Shown here one piece after another: positions 1 through 11,200 of a DNA stretch of 64,000 nucleotides; position 1 is the first letter of the stretch, and each line of letters starts with the position of its first letter. This stretch comes from Mesostigma viride (Eukaryota > Streptophyta > Mesostigmatophyceae > Mesostigmatales > Mesostigmataceae), in contig RPFO01001483.1 in assembly GCA_009746045.1 (NCBI GenBank), positions 84,501-148,500 of the forward strand, read 5' to 3'. Both the position numbers and the translations under genes were made by a program. The notes beneath the pieces are model-generated. The model was not told where the DNA came from. It saw only the letters and a list, made by a program, of their open reading frames with translations, and did no database searches.

Positions 1-455
1 TTGTGGTGTTTCCATGTTAAGATGTTTTTAGCAGACTGCAACGCGTTTCGCATTTTCGTTTCCAGTTCCCAGCGCGGTGTTGTGTTAGGCGTGTCTGGTC
101 ACTGCCGCCGTCTGAACCGTGGGCAATCGCGGACATGCCGACCAGGCAACCCTGTTGGTAGCAACTCGGGGACAGTCGGGTAGCACTCTGTGGCTCAGTG
201 TCGAAGCGGCTCTGTCACGTGTCGTTTCTGGCATGCGGCCGCTCAGGATTGGCAGCATGGCGATGTGTTATGTCGTCATTCGTGGTTTTCGTCTGATGTA
301 CCTGTCCAGCGATCGTAAATCAGGAGAACCCCCCTTTTTAAGCTGGTCAGGCTTATCCACTGCCATAGTGCAATTTTTGTGTGCCATGTGCGTGTGCGAA
401 TGGGTTGTCCATGCTCACATGCGTGGGTGTACGTGTCTGGGCGACCACCCCCCAG

Positions 456-2269
456 GCTGGTGGAGGAGGCAGACTACAAAGCCACACAGGAGCTGTTCAA
501 GGGGACCAGCGGCGCGGCCAAGAGCATCGACGACTTCATCCCGAAGACGCTGGCCGACTTCCAAGCGCTCGGCGAGTTGGTGGCCGCCAAGGTCACGCCC
601 TTTGAGGTGGGTGGTGGTGAAAAGGCTGCGCCCTTTGAGGTGGTGGGGGGGGAAATGGTCACGCCCTTTCAGGTGGGTGTGGGGAAAAGGTCACGCCCTT
701 TCAGGTGGGTGTGGGGAAAAGGTCACGCCCTTTCAGGTGGGTGTGGGGAAAAGGTCACGCCCTTTCAGGTGGGTGTGGGGAAAAGGTCACGCCCTATGAG
801 GTGGGTGTGGGGAAAAGGTCACGCACTTTCAGGTGGGTGGGTGGGTGGGTGGGTGGGTGGGTGGGTGGGTGGGTGGGTGGGTGGGTGGGTGGGCGGGCCG
901 GCGGGCGGGCGGGCGGGCGGGCGTGGGCGGGCGGGCGGGCGGGCGCGCGGGCTCGTTCTTTCCTCCTCTTCACGCTTTCAACCCCCCTATGGGCCACTGC
1001 GTGCGTTCTGTCACCCGGTGCTGGCATGCCCTGTCCCTTCGCCTTCGCCTCTGCGCAGAAAGAGCCTCCAGCCCTCCACTAGCTGGGGTAGGGACCAAGG
1101 GCCCCCTTCATGGCACTCCACCATTGCTGTCACCCTCCTCGCACTGGCATCCCCTCTTTATCACTATATGCATGCTCTCTTGAGCGTGCGCGGAAGAGCC
1201 TCCACCACATGGAGCTGCCTTCACGCTCCGCTTGTCCCCCGGGTGCGTGCAATCCCACCGTGGCTAACAAATGCATGGCCCGCCACGCCCCCACGGTCCC
1301 CTCTGTGCGCGCGCAGAAGAGCCTCCACTACCTGGAGCTGCTCAAGGCGCTCGTGCGCGCGGCCACGGCGGGCATCAACTCGGAGAAGGTCAAGGAGCTG
1401 GGCGCGTCGGTCACGGTGATCGCCAACAACAAGCTCAAGGATGAGAAGGCCGCGCACGGGGAGGGCAAGAAGAAGAAGACGGCAGGTGAGGATGGCAGCG
1501 ATGGCAGGCATCTCAAGGCAGCCGCTAGAATATGATGGTCTTGTATGCGTGAGGGGCAGTTTCTCAGTAGAAGACTGTGGGTGAGATGTAGCAATGGCTT
1601 GGCAAGGAGGCAAGCACTTGTAACTTCTATGAACGCGCGGGGGTGTGGCAGCGGTATCTGTGGCAAGGGGGGTTGTCACAGGGGGCTTATGCTGGCCGCA
1701 GCATTGTGCATGTATAGCCTAAGAGGGAACCTCTCAGAGGATCTGCATCCCTTGCTGCCTTCTGATTGCTTGGGGAATGTTCCTGCTGCAAGTCTTGTTC
1801 TTCTTTTCATTGATCAGGTGATCGGTGGCTGTGGCGGTTTTTCTTTCTCATTGTGCCCTCGCGTACTTGTGTTCAGATTTTTGCGGCCGCCCAGTTGTCG
1901 CACGCGCTTGGTGGTGTGGATTGTTGGAGTGGTTGGTGGGAATCGGGGGTCTATAGGATGGCGCCATTGGCAAGCTTGCCTGCCTGACAGATGTTACGTG
2001 TCAGCATGGCTGCTATGTGATGCGGCTAGCAATAATGGACCCATCAGTCACAGTCCTTTGTGTGCCAATGGTCCTAGCCCTTAACCCACACGGAAAAATG
2101 CTACATGCGGGCGTTGCCTTTTCACATGTCATCGTGCGTGTTTGTTTCCGCAGCCGCCAAGGGCAAGAAGAACCTCAACCTGGACGCGGAGGAAGACAAC
2201 CTCGCGGTGGAGGCGGACGACGGCTGGGATGGGGAGGATGGCTACGATGATGGCTATGACTTTATGTAG
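456..2269 (+). CDS. EIF3J: Translation initiation factor eIF3 subunit j, last three exons (5' part outside the window)
   Basis: eIF3j (yeast Hcr1) is a loosely bound eIF3 subunit that sits at the 40S decoding centre and assists mRNA binding and ribosome recycling in the cytosol. Exons read by splice consensus are 456-606, 1317-1485 and 2154-2269 (stop TAG 2267-2269). Phases agree: the first exon ends in phase 0, the second leaves one base that joins CC of the third to give Ala. The peptide follows the family layout: a 'PKTLADFQALGELVAAKVTP' segment, then KSLHYLELL, a lysine-rich stretch (GEGKKKKT), and an acidic tyrosine/glycine C-terminus ending DDGYDFM, close to the human ending. The acidic N-terminal exons are not visible in 1-455, so they should lie upstream. 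The first intron (607-1316) holds two repeat arrays. An AATAAA-like motif follows at about 2440. The assignment is by motif recall. Confidence 0.85.
592..835 (+). repeat. 32-bp minisatellite carrying copies of the eIF3j splice donor
   Basis: Units start at 592, about 625, 658, 690, 722, 754, 786 and 818, with exact 32-bp spacing from 658 onward. The first unit is the real exon end: CACGCCCTTTGAG followed by GTGGGT. Later units keep CACGCCCTTTCAG|GTGGGT, so each repeats the exon tail and a usable 5' splice site. The array lies at the start of the intron after exon 456-606. Confidence 0.9.
836..950 (+). repeat. (GGGT)n then (GGGC)n microsatellite in an eIF3j intron
   Basis: About 60 bases of GGGT repeats pass into GGGC/GGGCGT repeats. 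G-rich on the transcribed-sense strand, directly after the splice-donor minisatellite. It explains several apparent Gly/Trp and Pro/His open frames here, which are not genes. Confidence 0.95.
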
Positions 2270-3380
2270 GGCTAGCACGCGCACTCGCGTTTGGTGTTGT
2301 CGGTCCCAAGGACATTTGGCCTTTGGGGATGTGTGGCACCCGGTCGGATGACCCGGCTTCGCTCTAGGTAGGTGTTGCCATGCGAGAGTGAGCGCAGGTA
2401 TGTTAGGTGCGATAAATGCAACATGATGAGCATCGCAAATAATAAAGAGCTGCTTTGGTGCCATGGGAAGGGATGTTGGATCCGGGCGTACATTGCAGAC
2501 AACCGCTGCATCTAGAGTATCAAGTGTTTGAAGAGGGTCGTCCCAAAATGCTGTAAAGCAGCGTGGACAACATTTCTGCAGAACAAGCGCTCGACCGCTG
2601 CACTATCAAGGAGACAACCAGCGCACTATGCCCAAGCTAGCTGACCCCATGTGTAGGATTGGGGTCACCCTCGTTAAACGTAGCATGAACGCTCGAAGAA
2701 CGGATTGTTCCAACAGTTTATACGGCTGTCAAAAAGCGTGTGCAATTGTTCAAGTATCTTTTTCCCGTTGCACATGCATTAGTCACGTCCATCGATTTGT
2801 CACGCAGGACTTCCCACTGGCCGGGGGGGGGGGGCGCAAGCCCCACCCGCGTCAAGGAAATATTGTGGGCCAGCCAGCGGTCAAGGCCCTGACAGGCGCC
2901 GTGCCGTGCCCCGTGTGCTCCACCGGGGTGCGCTGCCGCTGGCCGCCGATCCGGTCGAGGTGGTACCACATTTCCTTGCCCTGGTTGCGAGCTTGGCAGG
3001 CCTTGGCATCCACGATGCACTGGGCCGCCCGTCTGCGTCCTGAGCACACGTGTGCGTAGGGCGGCCTTGATCGAGCACTGGTTTCAGCAGCGGGTCCCGG
3101 TTAGAACTTTACGCTTGAGGCGGTGCCGGGCAGCCAGGACTTCGGGGGCCTGCCGGTAGAGCGGGCCGGGGCGGCGGGGGGGCATGGCCGTCAGATGCCG
3201 GGCCGCAAGCAGCGGGGTGCAGGCCACAAAGCCCGCAAATGAAACATGGTGGCGTTGGGAGCACGGCCTTGGCCAGCGCGTCGGCGTCAGCCTGCCCATA
3301 TATGGCCTAGCTAGCCAGTAGCCCATTACTGACACCCGCCAGCCAAGCTATTCTGATCAGGCACTCCGCAAAGGTGAATT
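2270..3380. other. Intergenic stretch with one coding-like remnant
   Basis: No convincing gene. The minus strand from about 3050 to 2860 reads as an ordinary-looking peptide (CIVDAKACQARNQGKEMWYH and more) without start or splice context, so it may be a decayed exon or transposon fragment. A TCAAGGAGACAACCAGCGCA motif at about 2608 recurs elsewhere in the window. A run of G occurs at 2824-2833. Confidence 0.35.
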
Positions 3381-3399
3381 TAACCATTTGCGTCCAGTG

Positions 3400-3525
3400 C
3401 CGGGCCGCGGAAAACGCGGAAAAACGCGATCTGCAAATGAATCCGACCGGAATCGAACTGGGGACCTCTCGCACCAATTTTGCTGACTATAGGACGGACG
3501 TCTCCGGTTACCATGGCATCGCCAA
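3400..3525 (-). repeat. tRNA-like B-box sequence, possible tRNA-derived SINE head
   Basis: Read on the minus strand, the segment contains GGTCCCCAGTTCGATTCC, matching the RNA polymerase III B-box (GGTTCGANTCC) of a tRNA T-arm. The stem bases are not fully complementary and I could not fold a complete cloverleaf, so this is a tRNA relic or SINE promoter, not a tRNA gene. Confidence 0.4.
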
Positions 3526-3689
3526 CTTACACCTACAGTCATCCGCAAAAGTTCTCCTGTCCCGGGGGAGTGATGCAAGCCTTTCGGATTTGGTACTAGA
3601 TAAATCACCTAGCAATGTTTGCCGCCTAGCAATAGCACTTTTTTGCTCACGCCTAGCAATGCAATGCTCACACGGGTCTTAATGCACCG

Positions 3690-3895
3690 GCCACAGTGAT
3701 AACCGGATCGTTTAGACGTGTCCGATCGCACCTGTGGCATGCCAGTGGCATGAGGGAGGGGGGGGTCTCTACCCCCTTCCTGTCGCGTGCATGCACTGAC
3801 ATGCACAGGGCAAGCTCTTTGGTGCTCCACCGGACTCCCCAACGGGAGCACCGGTGTTCATTTTTATTCGATCATTTTAATGATCAATATGGGGA
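3690..3895 (+). mobile_element. 5'-truncated retroelement 3' end with terminal hairpin
   Basis: Similar along its length to the minus-strand copy at 24,405-24,590 (shared CCGGATCGT, TGTGGCATGCC, GGTCTCT and CCCCTTCCTG-like blocks). It ends in the hairpin CTCCC-CAAC-GGGAG at 3835-3848, then an A/T-rich tail. No coding region remains. The next element copy begins directly after it. Confidence 0.6.
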
Positions 3896-5525
3896 AAAAA
3901 TTGCAAGACATCTACTACCCTACCCGGCACCGTCGCGACCGACACCATCGTCCGCAACCTCCTTAATTCGAGCAGCACGTGACCCCCCTAGTTATTATAA
4001 ATAGTGACGGAACCTTTTTGCCACTTGGGCAATTAGGTCCGTCACTATTTATCCGGCGAAAACCACTCGCCGGCATCTATTCCGCGTTAAGTTCACGTGA
4101 ACTACACGCGGAATTGATGCCGGCGAGTGGTTTTCGCCGGATAAATAGTGACGGACCTAATTGCCCAAGTGGCAAAAAGGTTCCGTCACTAACTCCCCTC
4201 GCTGCAGATGTGGCGGCAATGGGCGGCACACTGGCTGCTGAGCTCCCTCACCCGTTTCCACCACCGTCACCTCCACCTGACCACGTACCTCCTCGCCTCC
4301 ACCTCCACTGCCACCTCCACCTCCACCGCCGCGGCCTCAAAGCCCAGCTCCTCGACATCGACCAGCGCCTCAAGGACACCACCATCGCCATCGAGTGCCT
4401 GCAAAACACCGCAGGCATCACCGCCCAGGCAGTGAAGGATCATTGCCGCCAAGCCAGCCTCCGCTGGCCCAGGCGGCGACGCCCCTCCCCCCCAGACCTG
4501 GGCGTGACTTGCTGAAGCACCACACCACCCGTCCACCACCTCCACCATCGCGGCACAGCTCAAGCAAAAAGCCCTCGACCTCCGCGAGGAGGCCGACCGC
4601 ACCCAGCGCAGCGCCACAATGTCATCATCAAGCACTTCGACCCTAGCCGGCAGATTAGACCTCGGCGACTCTTCTCACGGCATTTAGGCGCGACATTCTT
4701 GCCCCCATGCAACTCACTGGTGAGCTGCGGATGTTGGCTGCCCGCCTTCCCCGCGCTCGGGGTAAGGCTGGCCCGGCCCCTGTGCTCCTCACCGGCCTTT
4801 AAGTACATGGCGGATAAGCCGTCGTTCCTTAATTAAATGCCGCAAGAAGCTCTCGAGGACTCACTACAGGCTGGACGACGACTTGACCCTGGCCCAGCAA
4901 CAACGGCGACGCGAGCTATGGCCGACCTACCTCCGGCTCCGGCAGAGCGCAGGTGGGAAACCGGTATACTGGAGGGGGGACGTCATCTGGACACGTCGAC
5001 CACAAGCCCTGGCAGGCACCCCCTGCCACCCCAGCAAACCCAGTCTAGGGAATATAGCAGTAGTGCAGATTAGTAAGGCTTAGCATAGCAAGTGGCCCAC
5101 GCGCATGTGCGCCCATAATGGCCCCCAATGGATGATGCTTTCACGGAAGTTGGCCACGCTCTGCCTATAATGGGACTCCCCATGGATGATGCATTAAGAT
5201 TTTAGCCCAGCTCTGCCCATGCAGAGAGTCACTCTCTGATGAGAAACCATGCCCTAGCCTTTGTATAGCCATGATGATCTTCCCCCCTATGTCTGCGCCT
5301 TTAGGTAGGTGCTGGAATACATAGTGACCAGTGTGCAGGTGCACTTTGTGCACTCAGAGCAGGTGTAGTTTACACCCTACCCTTGCAGGAAGTAGCCCAG
5401 AGTGTATTAAAAGCCATATATGCCCAGCTTCCCTCCACCCCATCCATCATGGAATATATGTGCTACATGACCTCCCCACGGAGGCATGTTATAATTTAAT
5501 TTAAAATTTAATTTAATTTTTTTCA
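3895..5525 (+). mobile_element. Degenerate ORF1-only retroelement copy, 5'-truncated
   Basis: Matches the better copy at 6,076-8,035 from its middle onward: GAGCAGCACGTGAC at about 3967, then GCTGCAGATGTGGCGGCAATG after a foldback insertion, then the coiled-coil, RRM-like and C-terminal regions in shifting frames (for example DDLTLAQQQRRREL at about 4875). Several frameshifts and an early TGA show that it is a pseudogene. The 3' part has the usual 450-bp noncoding tail, the hairpin CCTCC-CCAC-GGAGG at 5471-5484 and an (AATTT)n-type tail. Confidence 0.75.
4003..4190. mobile_element. Foldback MITE, near-perfect 188-bp palindrome
   Basis: Two arms of about 90 bp are inverted copies of each other, outer ends TAGTGACGGAACCTTTTTGC and its complement. 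The innermost bases centre on TTCACGTGAA. It interrupts the ORF1-like copy between sequences matching 6760-6785. The ends can be read as TA + GTGACGGAACC, compatible with a TA target duplication (Tc1/mariner type), but the flanks also differ by a few extra bases, so the superfamily is uncertain. No coding capacity. Confidence 0.85.
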
Positions 5526-5610
5526 ATGCCCAGCTTCTCAGGGATATGTGCTTCATATACTCCCAACGGAGTTATGTTCCAATTCAATTCAATTCAATTG
5601 ACCACGTATG
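5526..5610 (+). mobile_element. Solo 3' end of the ORF1-only retroelement family
   Basis: Only the last 80 bases of the family are present: CCCAGCTTCTCAGGGATATG, hairpin ACTCC-CAAC-GGAGT at 5559-5572, then AATTC repeats (about four). A very short, 5'-truncated insertion abutting the preceding copy. Confidence 0.65.
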
Positions 5611-5629
5611 TACCACGTTATTTAGAGAC

Positions 5630-5756
5630 AACTATTATAGCTAGCTAGCCACATGGCTGAAATCTTATCATAAGCAAGATAACTATTATATTGTCTCCTT
5701 GATTATATAGCTAGCTAGCCACATGGCTGAAATCTTATCATCAAGGAGACAAGCTT
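5630..5756. repeat. 35-bp direct repeat with inverted GTCTCCTTGA motifs
   Basis: TAGCTAGCTAGCCACATGGC continuing to ATCTTATCAT occurs twice (about 5638 and 5708). The second copy is bracketed by TTGTCTCCTTGAT and ATCAAGGAGACAA, so it can fold into a hairpin. No gene seen between 5,610 and 6,075. Confidence 0.7.
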
Positions 5757-6075
5757 AGCTAGTCCCCCATCATGTTCACTCTTAGCACACAAAATATTTG
5801 CAGCTACCTAATCATCGGCCGGGGGTTGATGTATTAATCCTGAGTGATTCGCATGGCGGGGCGCATCCAACATCCACCCTGCTGATCATGTATGCTCAAA
5901 TGATTGATGAACAGCGAAATAGCATAAAATTCCAAGCAATAAAAATGACTGATTACATGGCAAAACATCGTACCCCCCCAACTAATGTGAAATAAGCTTA
6001 TACCAGCATGCTATGCAGACCGGCCACCCGGGCATGAGCTTGCACCTGATATGGTTGCACCTGATATGGTTGCAC

Positions 6076-8035
6076 GAGCCACGAGCCACGAGGTAGCCAT
6101 GGCTGTCGGAGCTCATAACTTTCACGTTTGAGCCCCGAATTCAGCTGTGAATATCACAATCGCTTCTTCTTTCTTAGACGCACATGCTGCTATAATTTTC
6201 CAAAGCTATAACGCACTATATGGCGAATAAACGCGCCTCGACGCAACGCAGCCTGGCGGCTGCGCTCGGCAATGAAAATACGTCTGCAGCCCCGGCAGCA
6301 GACTCGCCCTCAAGCCCGGACGGCAATATGGTGACACTAGTCGTGCACTGGTGGTTGCCCAGCCCCCTCACGGACTTGCCTCGCCCTCTGCATCGCCAGA
6401 GCCTAAACGTAGCCGCCCTGAGCATCCGCCCCCTGACGAGCCGGACTGGAAAGAAATAGACTTTGACGCCAAATCAGCTACATGGTGGACACAAGGCCGC
6501 GCAAATCCCATCCAGTTTATGAACGCCGTGTTCTTTGGGTCGCGCACCTCGCTTCTTGCCCTGCCAGGCAAGCACTTTTACGTCCAAGGCCGCATCATTA
6601 TGCCTACCCGCATGGATTCCCCGTCGGATCTGTCCAGCTACTCCCGCCCCCGCCTTCAGCTCCTCGCCCTCTGCTGCCTCCTCGGGCGCTTTGTCGCCGA
6701 CATCTGGGCCCCCCCCTCCACCTCCGAAATTCGCTCCATCATCAACAACGCCATCGAACAGCACGTGACACCCCTGGCCGCAGATGTGGCGGCCATGGGC
6801 GGCACGTTGGCTGCCGAGCTTCCCATCCTCTCCTCCACCACCACCGCCACCTCCAAGCTCCTCGCCTCCACCTCCACCACAACCGACGCCCTCACGGCCC
6901 AGCTTCTCGCCATCGACAAGCGCCTGCAGGACAATGCCATAGCCATCGAATGCTTGCAGAACACCGCCGGCATCACTGCTCAGGCGGTGAAGGACATCGC
7001 CGCTCGGCCAGCCCCTGCTGGCCCTGCCGGCGATGCTCCTCCCATCCCGACCTGGGCGGACATGCTTAAGCAACACGCCACCTCCACCACCTCCGCCGTC
7101 GCCGCCCAGCTTAAGCAGCAGACGCTGGACCTTCGCGAGGAGGCCGAGCTCGCCAAGCGCAGCCTTAACGTCATAGTCAAGCACTTCGACCCGCTGCAGG
7201 ACGAGACCTCCGAGACCCTTGCCCTGGCGTTTGAGAACAAAATCCTTGTCCCCATGGCTATCACTGGTAAGGGCAAGCCGCGGGGGGTGACCCGCCTTCC
7301 CCGCTCGCGGGGTAAGGCCGGCCCCTCCCCCTTGCTCCTCACCTTTGACACCATGGCGGATAAGATGGAGTTCCTCAAGTGTCGCAAGCGGCTTGGGGGA
7401 ACCGCCTACACGCTGGACGACGACTTGACCTTGACGCAGCAACAACGGCGACGGGAGTTATGGCCGACCTACCTCCAGCTTCGGCAGACGGCGGGGCAGA
7501 AGCCGGTCTACTGGAAGGGGGCGGACATCTACGTCGCCCACAAGCCCTGGCAGGCGACCCCTGCAACCCCAGCCACCCCAGCCACCCCAGCCTAGGGAAT
7601 ATATAGCAGTAGTGTAGACTAGAAAGCTTAGTGACGTGGCCATGTATGCCTACGTGATGGGCCCACACCCGCCCTTGCAATAGCCGTAGCAATGTCGAGT
7701 CATGCTTTGCCCATGCAGGGAGTTACCCCCTGCTGAGAGGCCATGTGTACCCTAGCTATAGCCTAGCCATGTGATACCTTCCACCCCATATGTCATGCAG
7801 GCCTTCTAGGCCCTCTCCTCAAGCCCCCCCTGGGTGCCTGTGCTTGTTTAGGAGGCATGAACCATCATGGAGGTGCAGGTGCACCTAGTGCACCCAGAGC
7901 AGGTGATAGTTGTACATCCTACACCTGCAGGTTGTCGCCCTGATTGTATTACAAACCCATAGATGCCCCTTTCTCAGGGCTATGTGTTACATATGCTCCC
8001 CACGGAGCTACTATTTTAATTAATTAATTAATGAG
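6076..8035 (+). mobile_element. Best-preserved ORF1-only (HAL1-like) retroelement, about 1.96 kb
   Basis: The 5' end is set by comparison with the minus-strand copy at 58.8-62.2 kb: both start their similarity at GCCACGAGCCACGAGGTAGC (6076 here, about 62,180 there). Layout: about 145 bp leader, one protein-coding region (6220/6351-7595), about 440 bp 3' UTR with a hairpin (GCTCC-CCAC-GGAGC, 7995-8008) and a TTAA-repeat tail at 8017-8031. No endonuclease, reverse transcriptase or LTR is present. The organisation is that of a non-LTR element reduced to ORF1, like mammalian HAL1, presumably moved by a LINE reverse transcriptase acting in trans. At least seven related full or partial copies lie in this window. 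Confidence 0.75.
6351..7595 (+). CDS. ORF1p-like RNA-binding protein of the retroelement (coiled coil + RRM-like + C-terminal domain)
   Basis: The open frame has 414 codons. Residues about 130-215 are heptad-like and rich in Ala/Leu/Ile, as in a coiled coil; a short WADMLKQ motif follows. From about residue 270 (RSLNVIVKHFDP) the pattern is that of an RRM-like domain, and from about 354 (TLDDDLTLTQQQRRRELWP) that of the L1 ORF1p C-terminal domain, where the Asp-Asp-Leu-Thr...Arg pattern is typical. ORF1 proteins trimerise, coat the element RNA and act as nucleic-acid chaperones. No ATG opens this frame early; an ATG at 6220 starts a frame reading MANKRASTQRSLAAALG that looks like the true N-terminus, so one frameshift near 6300-6340 probably separates the two. 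Other copies in the window support both parts. Ends in PAT repeats. Confidence 0.7.
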   Translation: MVAQPPHGLASPSASPEPKRSRPEHPPPDEPDWKEIDFDAKSATWWTQGRANPIQFMNAVFFGSRTSLLALPGKHFYVQGRIIMPTRMDSPSDLSSYSRPRLQLLALCCLLGRFVADIWAPPSTSEIRSIINNAIEQHVTPLAADVAAMGGTLAAELPILSSTTTATSKLLASTSTTTDALTAQLLAIDKRLQDNAIAIECLQNTAGITAQAVKDIAARPAPAGPAGDAPPIPTWADMLKQHATSTTSAVAAQLKQQTLDLREEAELAKRSLNVIVKHFDPLQDETSETLALAFENKILVPMAITGKGKPRGVTRLPRSRGKAGPSPLLLTFDTMADKMEFLKCRKRLGGTAYTLDDDLTLTQQQRRRELWPTYLQLRQTAGQKPVYWKGADIYVAHKPWQATPATPATPATPA

Positions 8036-8084
8036 CTTGCAAACAAACTATCATGTGCCACTATGGATTATTAATTGAACCTGT

Positions 8085-8262
8085 GGCGTGCCTTTTGAAC
8101 AAGGCAACGAGAGAAGGGGGGGGTCCCATGCCCCCTTCCTGCTGTCCATCAGACAGGAATGAAAGGTACCTACTCATAAGTTGGTACCCCATGACTCTCC
8201 CTACGGAGGCACACGAATGAATGAACTATTGAATAATGTGCCATTCACACTCATCCTCATTC
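8085..8262 (+). mobile_element. Truncated retroelement 3' end with hairpin and GAAT tail
   Basis: Resembles the pieces at 3,690 and 24,405 (GGCGTGCC, G-run, CCCCTTCCTGCTG blocks). It ends in TCTCC-CTAC-GGAGG (about 8196-8209) followed by GAATGAATGAA. It lies just downstream of the minus-strand docking-protein gene's stop codon. Confidence 0.5.
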
Positions 8263-8273
8263 CTCGCCCTTCG

Positions 8274-11200
8274 CTATTTGTCCTGCTTGGCAGCCACCAC
8301 GTCCTGCTGCATGCGATTGAGCTCCCCAACCAGCTCGTTGGCAAAACTCTCCACCTCACGCGCCATTAGCCCGCTCGCCGCCCCCCCCCTGCCGTGCTGA
8401 GGATGACCCGGTTCCTCATTGGCTGCCAGCCCCTGCGTGAGCCCCACCAACGCCGCCTCCACTCGGTCCCCTACGGACGACAGGATCCTGTCGCGCCGAG
8501 GCATGCCGGTGACGACTGCAAGTGCAGCCAAAGCAGCAGGGGCAGCACCCCCCGTGTGACTGGAACGAGTGTTGGGACTGCGTGCACTCGGCAAGTCTGC
8601 GTCCGCAAGAATCGCTGCCATCCGACTGAGGCAGCTCTTGAATGTCGTGCTGGCGGCCTCCATTGCCGCCCGTAGCACCAGCACCGCCTGCATGACCCTT
8701 AGCTCCTGCCGGCTCTTTCCCGCGAGCAACGCCTCCGCATCCATGTTGGTAAGCGCGCCCGCCATGCCACCTGGCCCACGCAGCCCGTCCCCGTTGCCCA
8801 CGTCCTCCCCATCGTCCACATTGTGTGTGGCATCCGGGTTGCTACTGGCGTACACAGCCTGAAACGCCGCCACCTCGCCCTCGGTTGGCGCGCCCATGGC
8901 ACCCGCGACGCCGCGCAGCGTGACCACCAGGTGGCGCACATCGGCGAGCGTGCGCCATATGACCCCCAGGTGCTCTCTCAGAGCCGCCTCAACGTCCCCC
9001 GTGGCCCCGGCGCGCGCGCCTTTCTCCGCGAGCCGTGCGAGTGCCGCGACGATCTCCCCTTCCACGTGGGCGCGCATGTCGTCGATGTGGGCGCGCAGGG
9101 AGCTGCGGGGTCATTAATCCACACAAGAGAGGTTTAGTCCATACTGGCCATGATTCCACGCAGTAGGCAATACATGGATGATGTGGGCCACCGTCCACAC
9201 AGTAGGTCATAGATACACCACCACCATCCCACGCAGTAGGTAAGTGATGGCAGAGGTGCCATCTAGACAAGCGAATCCGGGGACCACGGCAGCCGATCGT
9301 TAATTAGGCGGTAGGGGACCACGGGAGCTGACTCATTCGGTGGTAGTGGAGGCAGGGTGAGCCACATGGCAGGAGGTGGGCAGGCAGGAGCCGCGAGAGG
9401 GTTATCCGTAAATCTAGTGACTGGGTTAAGGGAATGCACAGCACCCCCACCAGGCAAACTTTTTCTTCCATAACCAAGGGCGGGATCCTCTTCACGTTAT
9501 CCTCCACTCGTTCCAGCAGGGGAGCCGGTAAAGCCACCCAGGCCAAACACTTTTGAAGCCACACAGGCCAAACACTTTTGAAGCCACACAGGCCAAACAC
9601 GCACTTTGGAGCCACACAGGCCAAACACTTTGGAGCCACACAGGCAAAACACTTAAGAGCCACACAGGCCAAACACTTTGGAGCCACACAAGCCAAACAA
9701 ACAAGCCTAGTGCACGTGACGAACCAGCCTTGTGCATGCGACGGAAAGCCCACGGTGGCATACTCATGGCGCTTTGCCTCGAGGACAGCGCCGAGGGAGG
9801 GTGGCGTGGAACCGGGGGGTGGGAGGAGCAACGACGGAATGAGGGGAGGCTGGTCGCAAATATCTAAATGAATATAGTTAAACATAATTCTACTATAGTA
9901 CATAATATAATAGTAGTACTGATATAGTGTATAGTATAATAATACCATAGTATATAACATGATACTACTATAGTACATAATATAATACTGATATAGTACA
10001 TAACATAATAATACCATAGTGTATAACATGATACTACTATAGTACATAATATAATACTACTATAGTATACATAAGGGGAGGCGGGAGCAGCACCAGAGGG
10101 AGGCTGTTCGTAAACTGGCAGAGACATATGGCTGTCATGCGGACGAGGGCGCACTGAACAGGCCGTGCGATGTGCATACCCTTGGTGATGTTTGTCACCA
10201 CAGCATGGTATATCAGACGGCGCCCCACAGGTGACTGCTGTCCGCCGCCAGCTACGCAGGCATCACTACAGCACCATGTGCGATGGATGACCCTTTCCAC
10301 CCGACAAGTTCTGTCCGCCGCCAGCTTTCGTCATTGAACATGATCGACACCCCTCCCCAATACTCCTTGCATAGTCACGAAACATCTGCCAGAGGTCCTG
10401 CGTTAGAATCCTAGTAGTGTATAATCAAATTTAATTATAATAATTAATCTATCCTAATTTCGACTAAATTGCTGCCATCCGCCCCCTCACCTGCTGGCGT
10501 CCGCATCCCCTGGCTTGCCAGCAGAAGGCGCCCACTCCCCATTCGGCCCCTCCGCCCCGTGACCCGCCCTGCCCCCCGCTGCTGTCGTCTGCACCGCGAG
10601 GTCCGCCAGCTCCACAAAGCCAGCGAGGAAGAAGCCCCGGTAGAGCACCACGAGGCGCTCCTGCGCGCCAGGTGGCAGCGTGTCGTCCGCGCCCATGCAC
10701 CCTGTGGCCGCCAGCAGCGCGCCGAACCGCGTTGTGATGGACGCCAGCTGCGCCTCCAGCTCCTGCGAGAGAGCAAGGGCATACAACCCGGGAAGGTGCA
10801 TCATCGGAGAGCGGGATGGGCGCATCAAGGGAAGGGTAGGGGGCGGGGGATGGCACTCAATAAGTGTGCGCGAACGAGCAAGTCCAGGCGTAGACAACGA
10901 GGGATGGCGTTGGCGCACACGAATAAGCGCAGCGGCCGTTGACGTGCGCCAGTAAGCATGGGGCAGTTGACCTGTGCCAGCAAGCACAGTGAAGGCGGTA
11001 ACGCTTGTGCGGAACACTCGCATCGATGGGTCTAGGGTGGGTGGTGGGCTTGAGGGGTATGCAGGACAAAGATCATCAAGAAGCGAGGAGGGGTGCAGGA
11101 CGGGGAGTGGCGGACTTAGTGTGACCGAGCAAGCGACGCAGAGGGGAGGGGAAGACAGGGATGAGTGTGAGCGAGCAAGCGACGCAGAGGGGAGGGGAAG

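Noticed and set aside
3400-3525. tRNA gene on the minus strand
   Set aside because: Only a B-box-like T-arm is convincing; acceptor and T stems do not pair properly.
6474-7445. 323-codon minus-strand ORF
   Set aside because: Shadow of the ORF1-like gene on the plus strand, which has domain-like features and relatives in the window.
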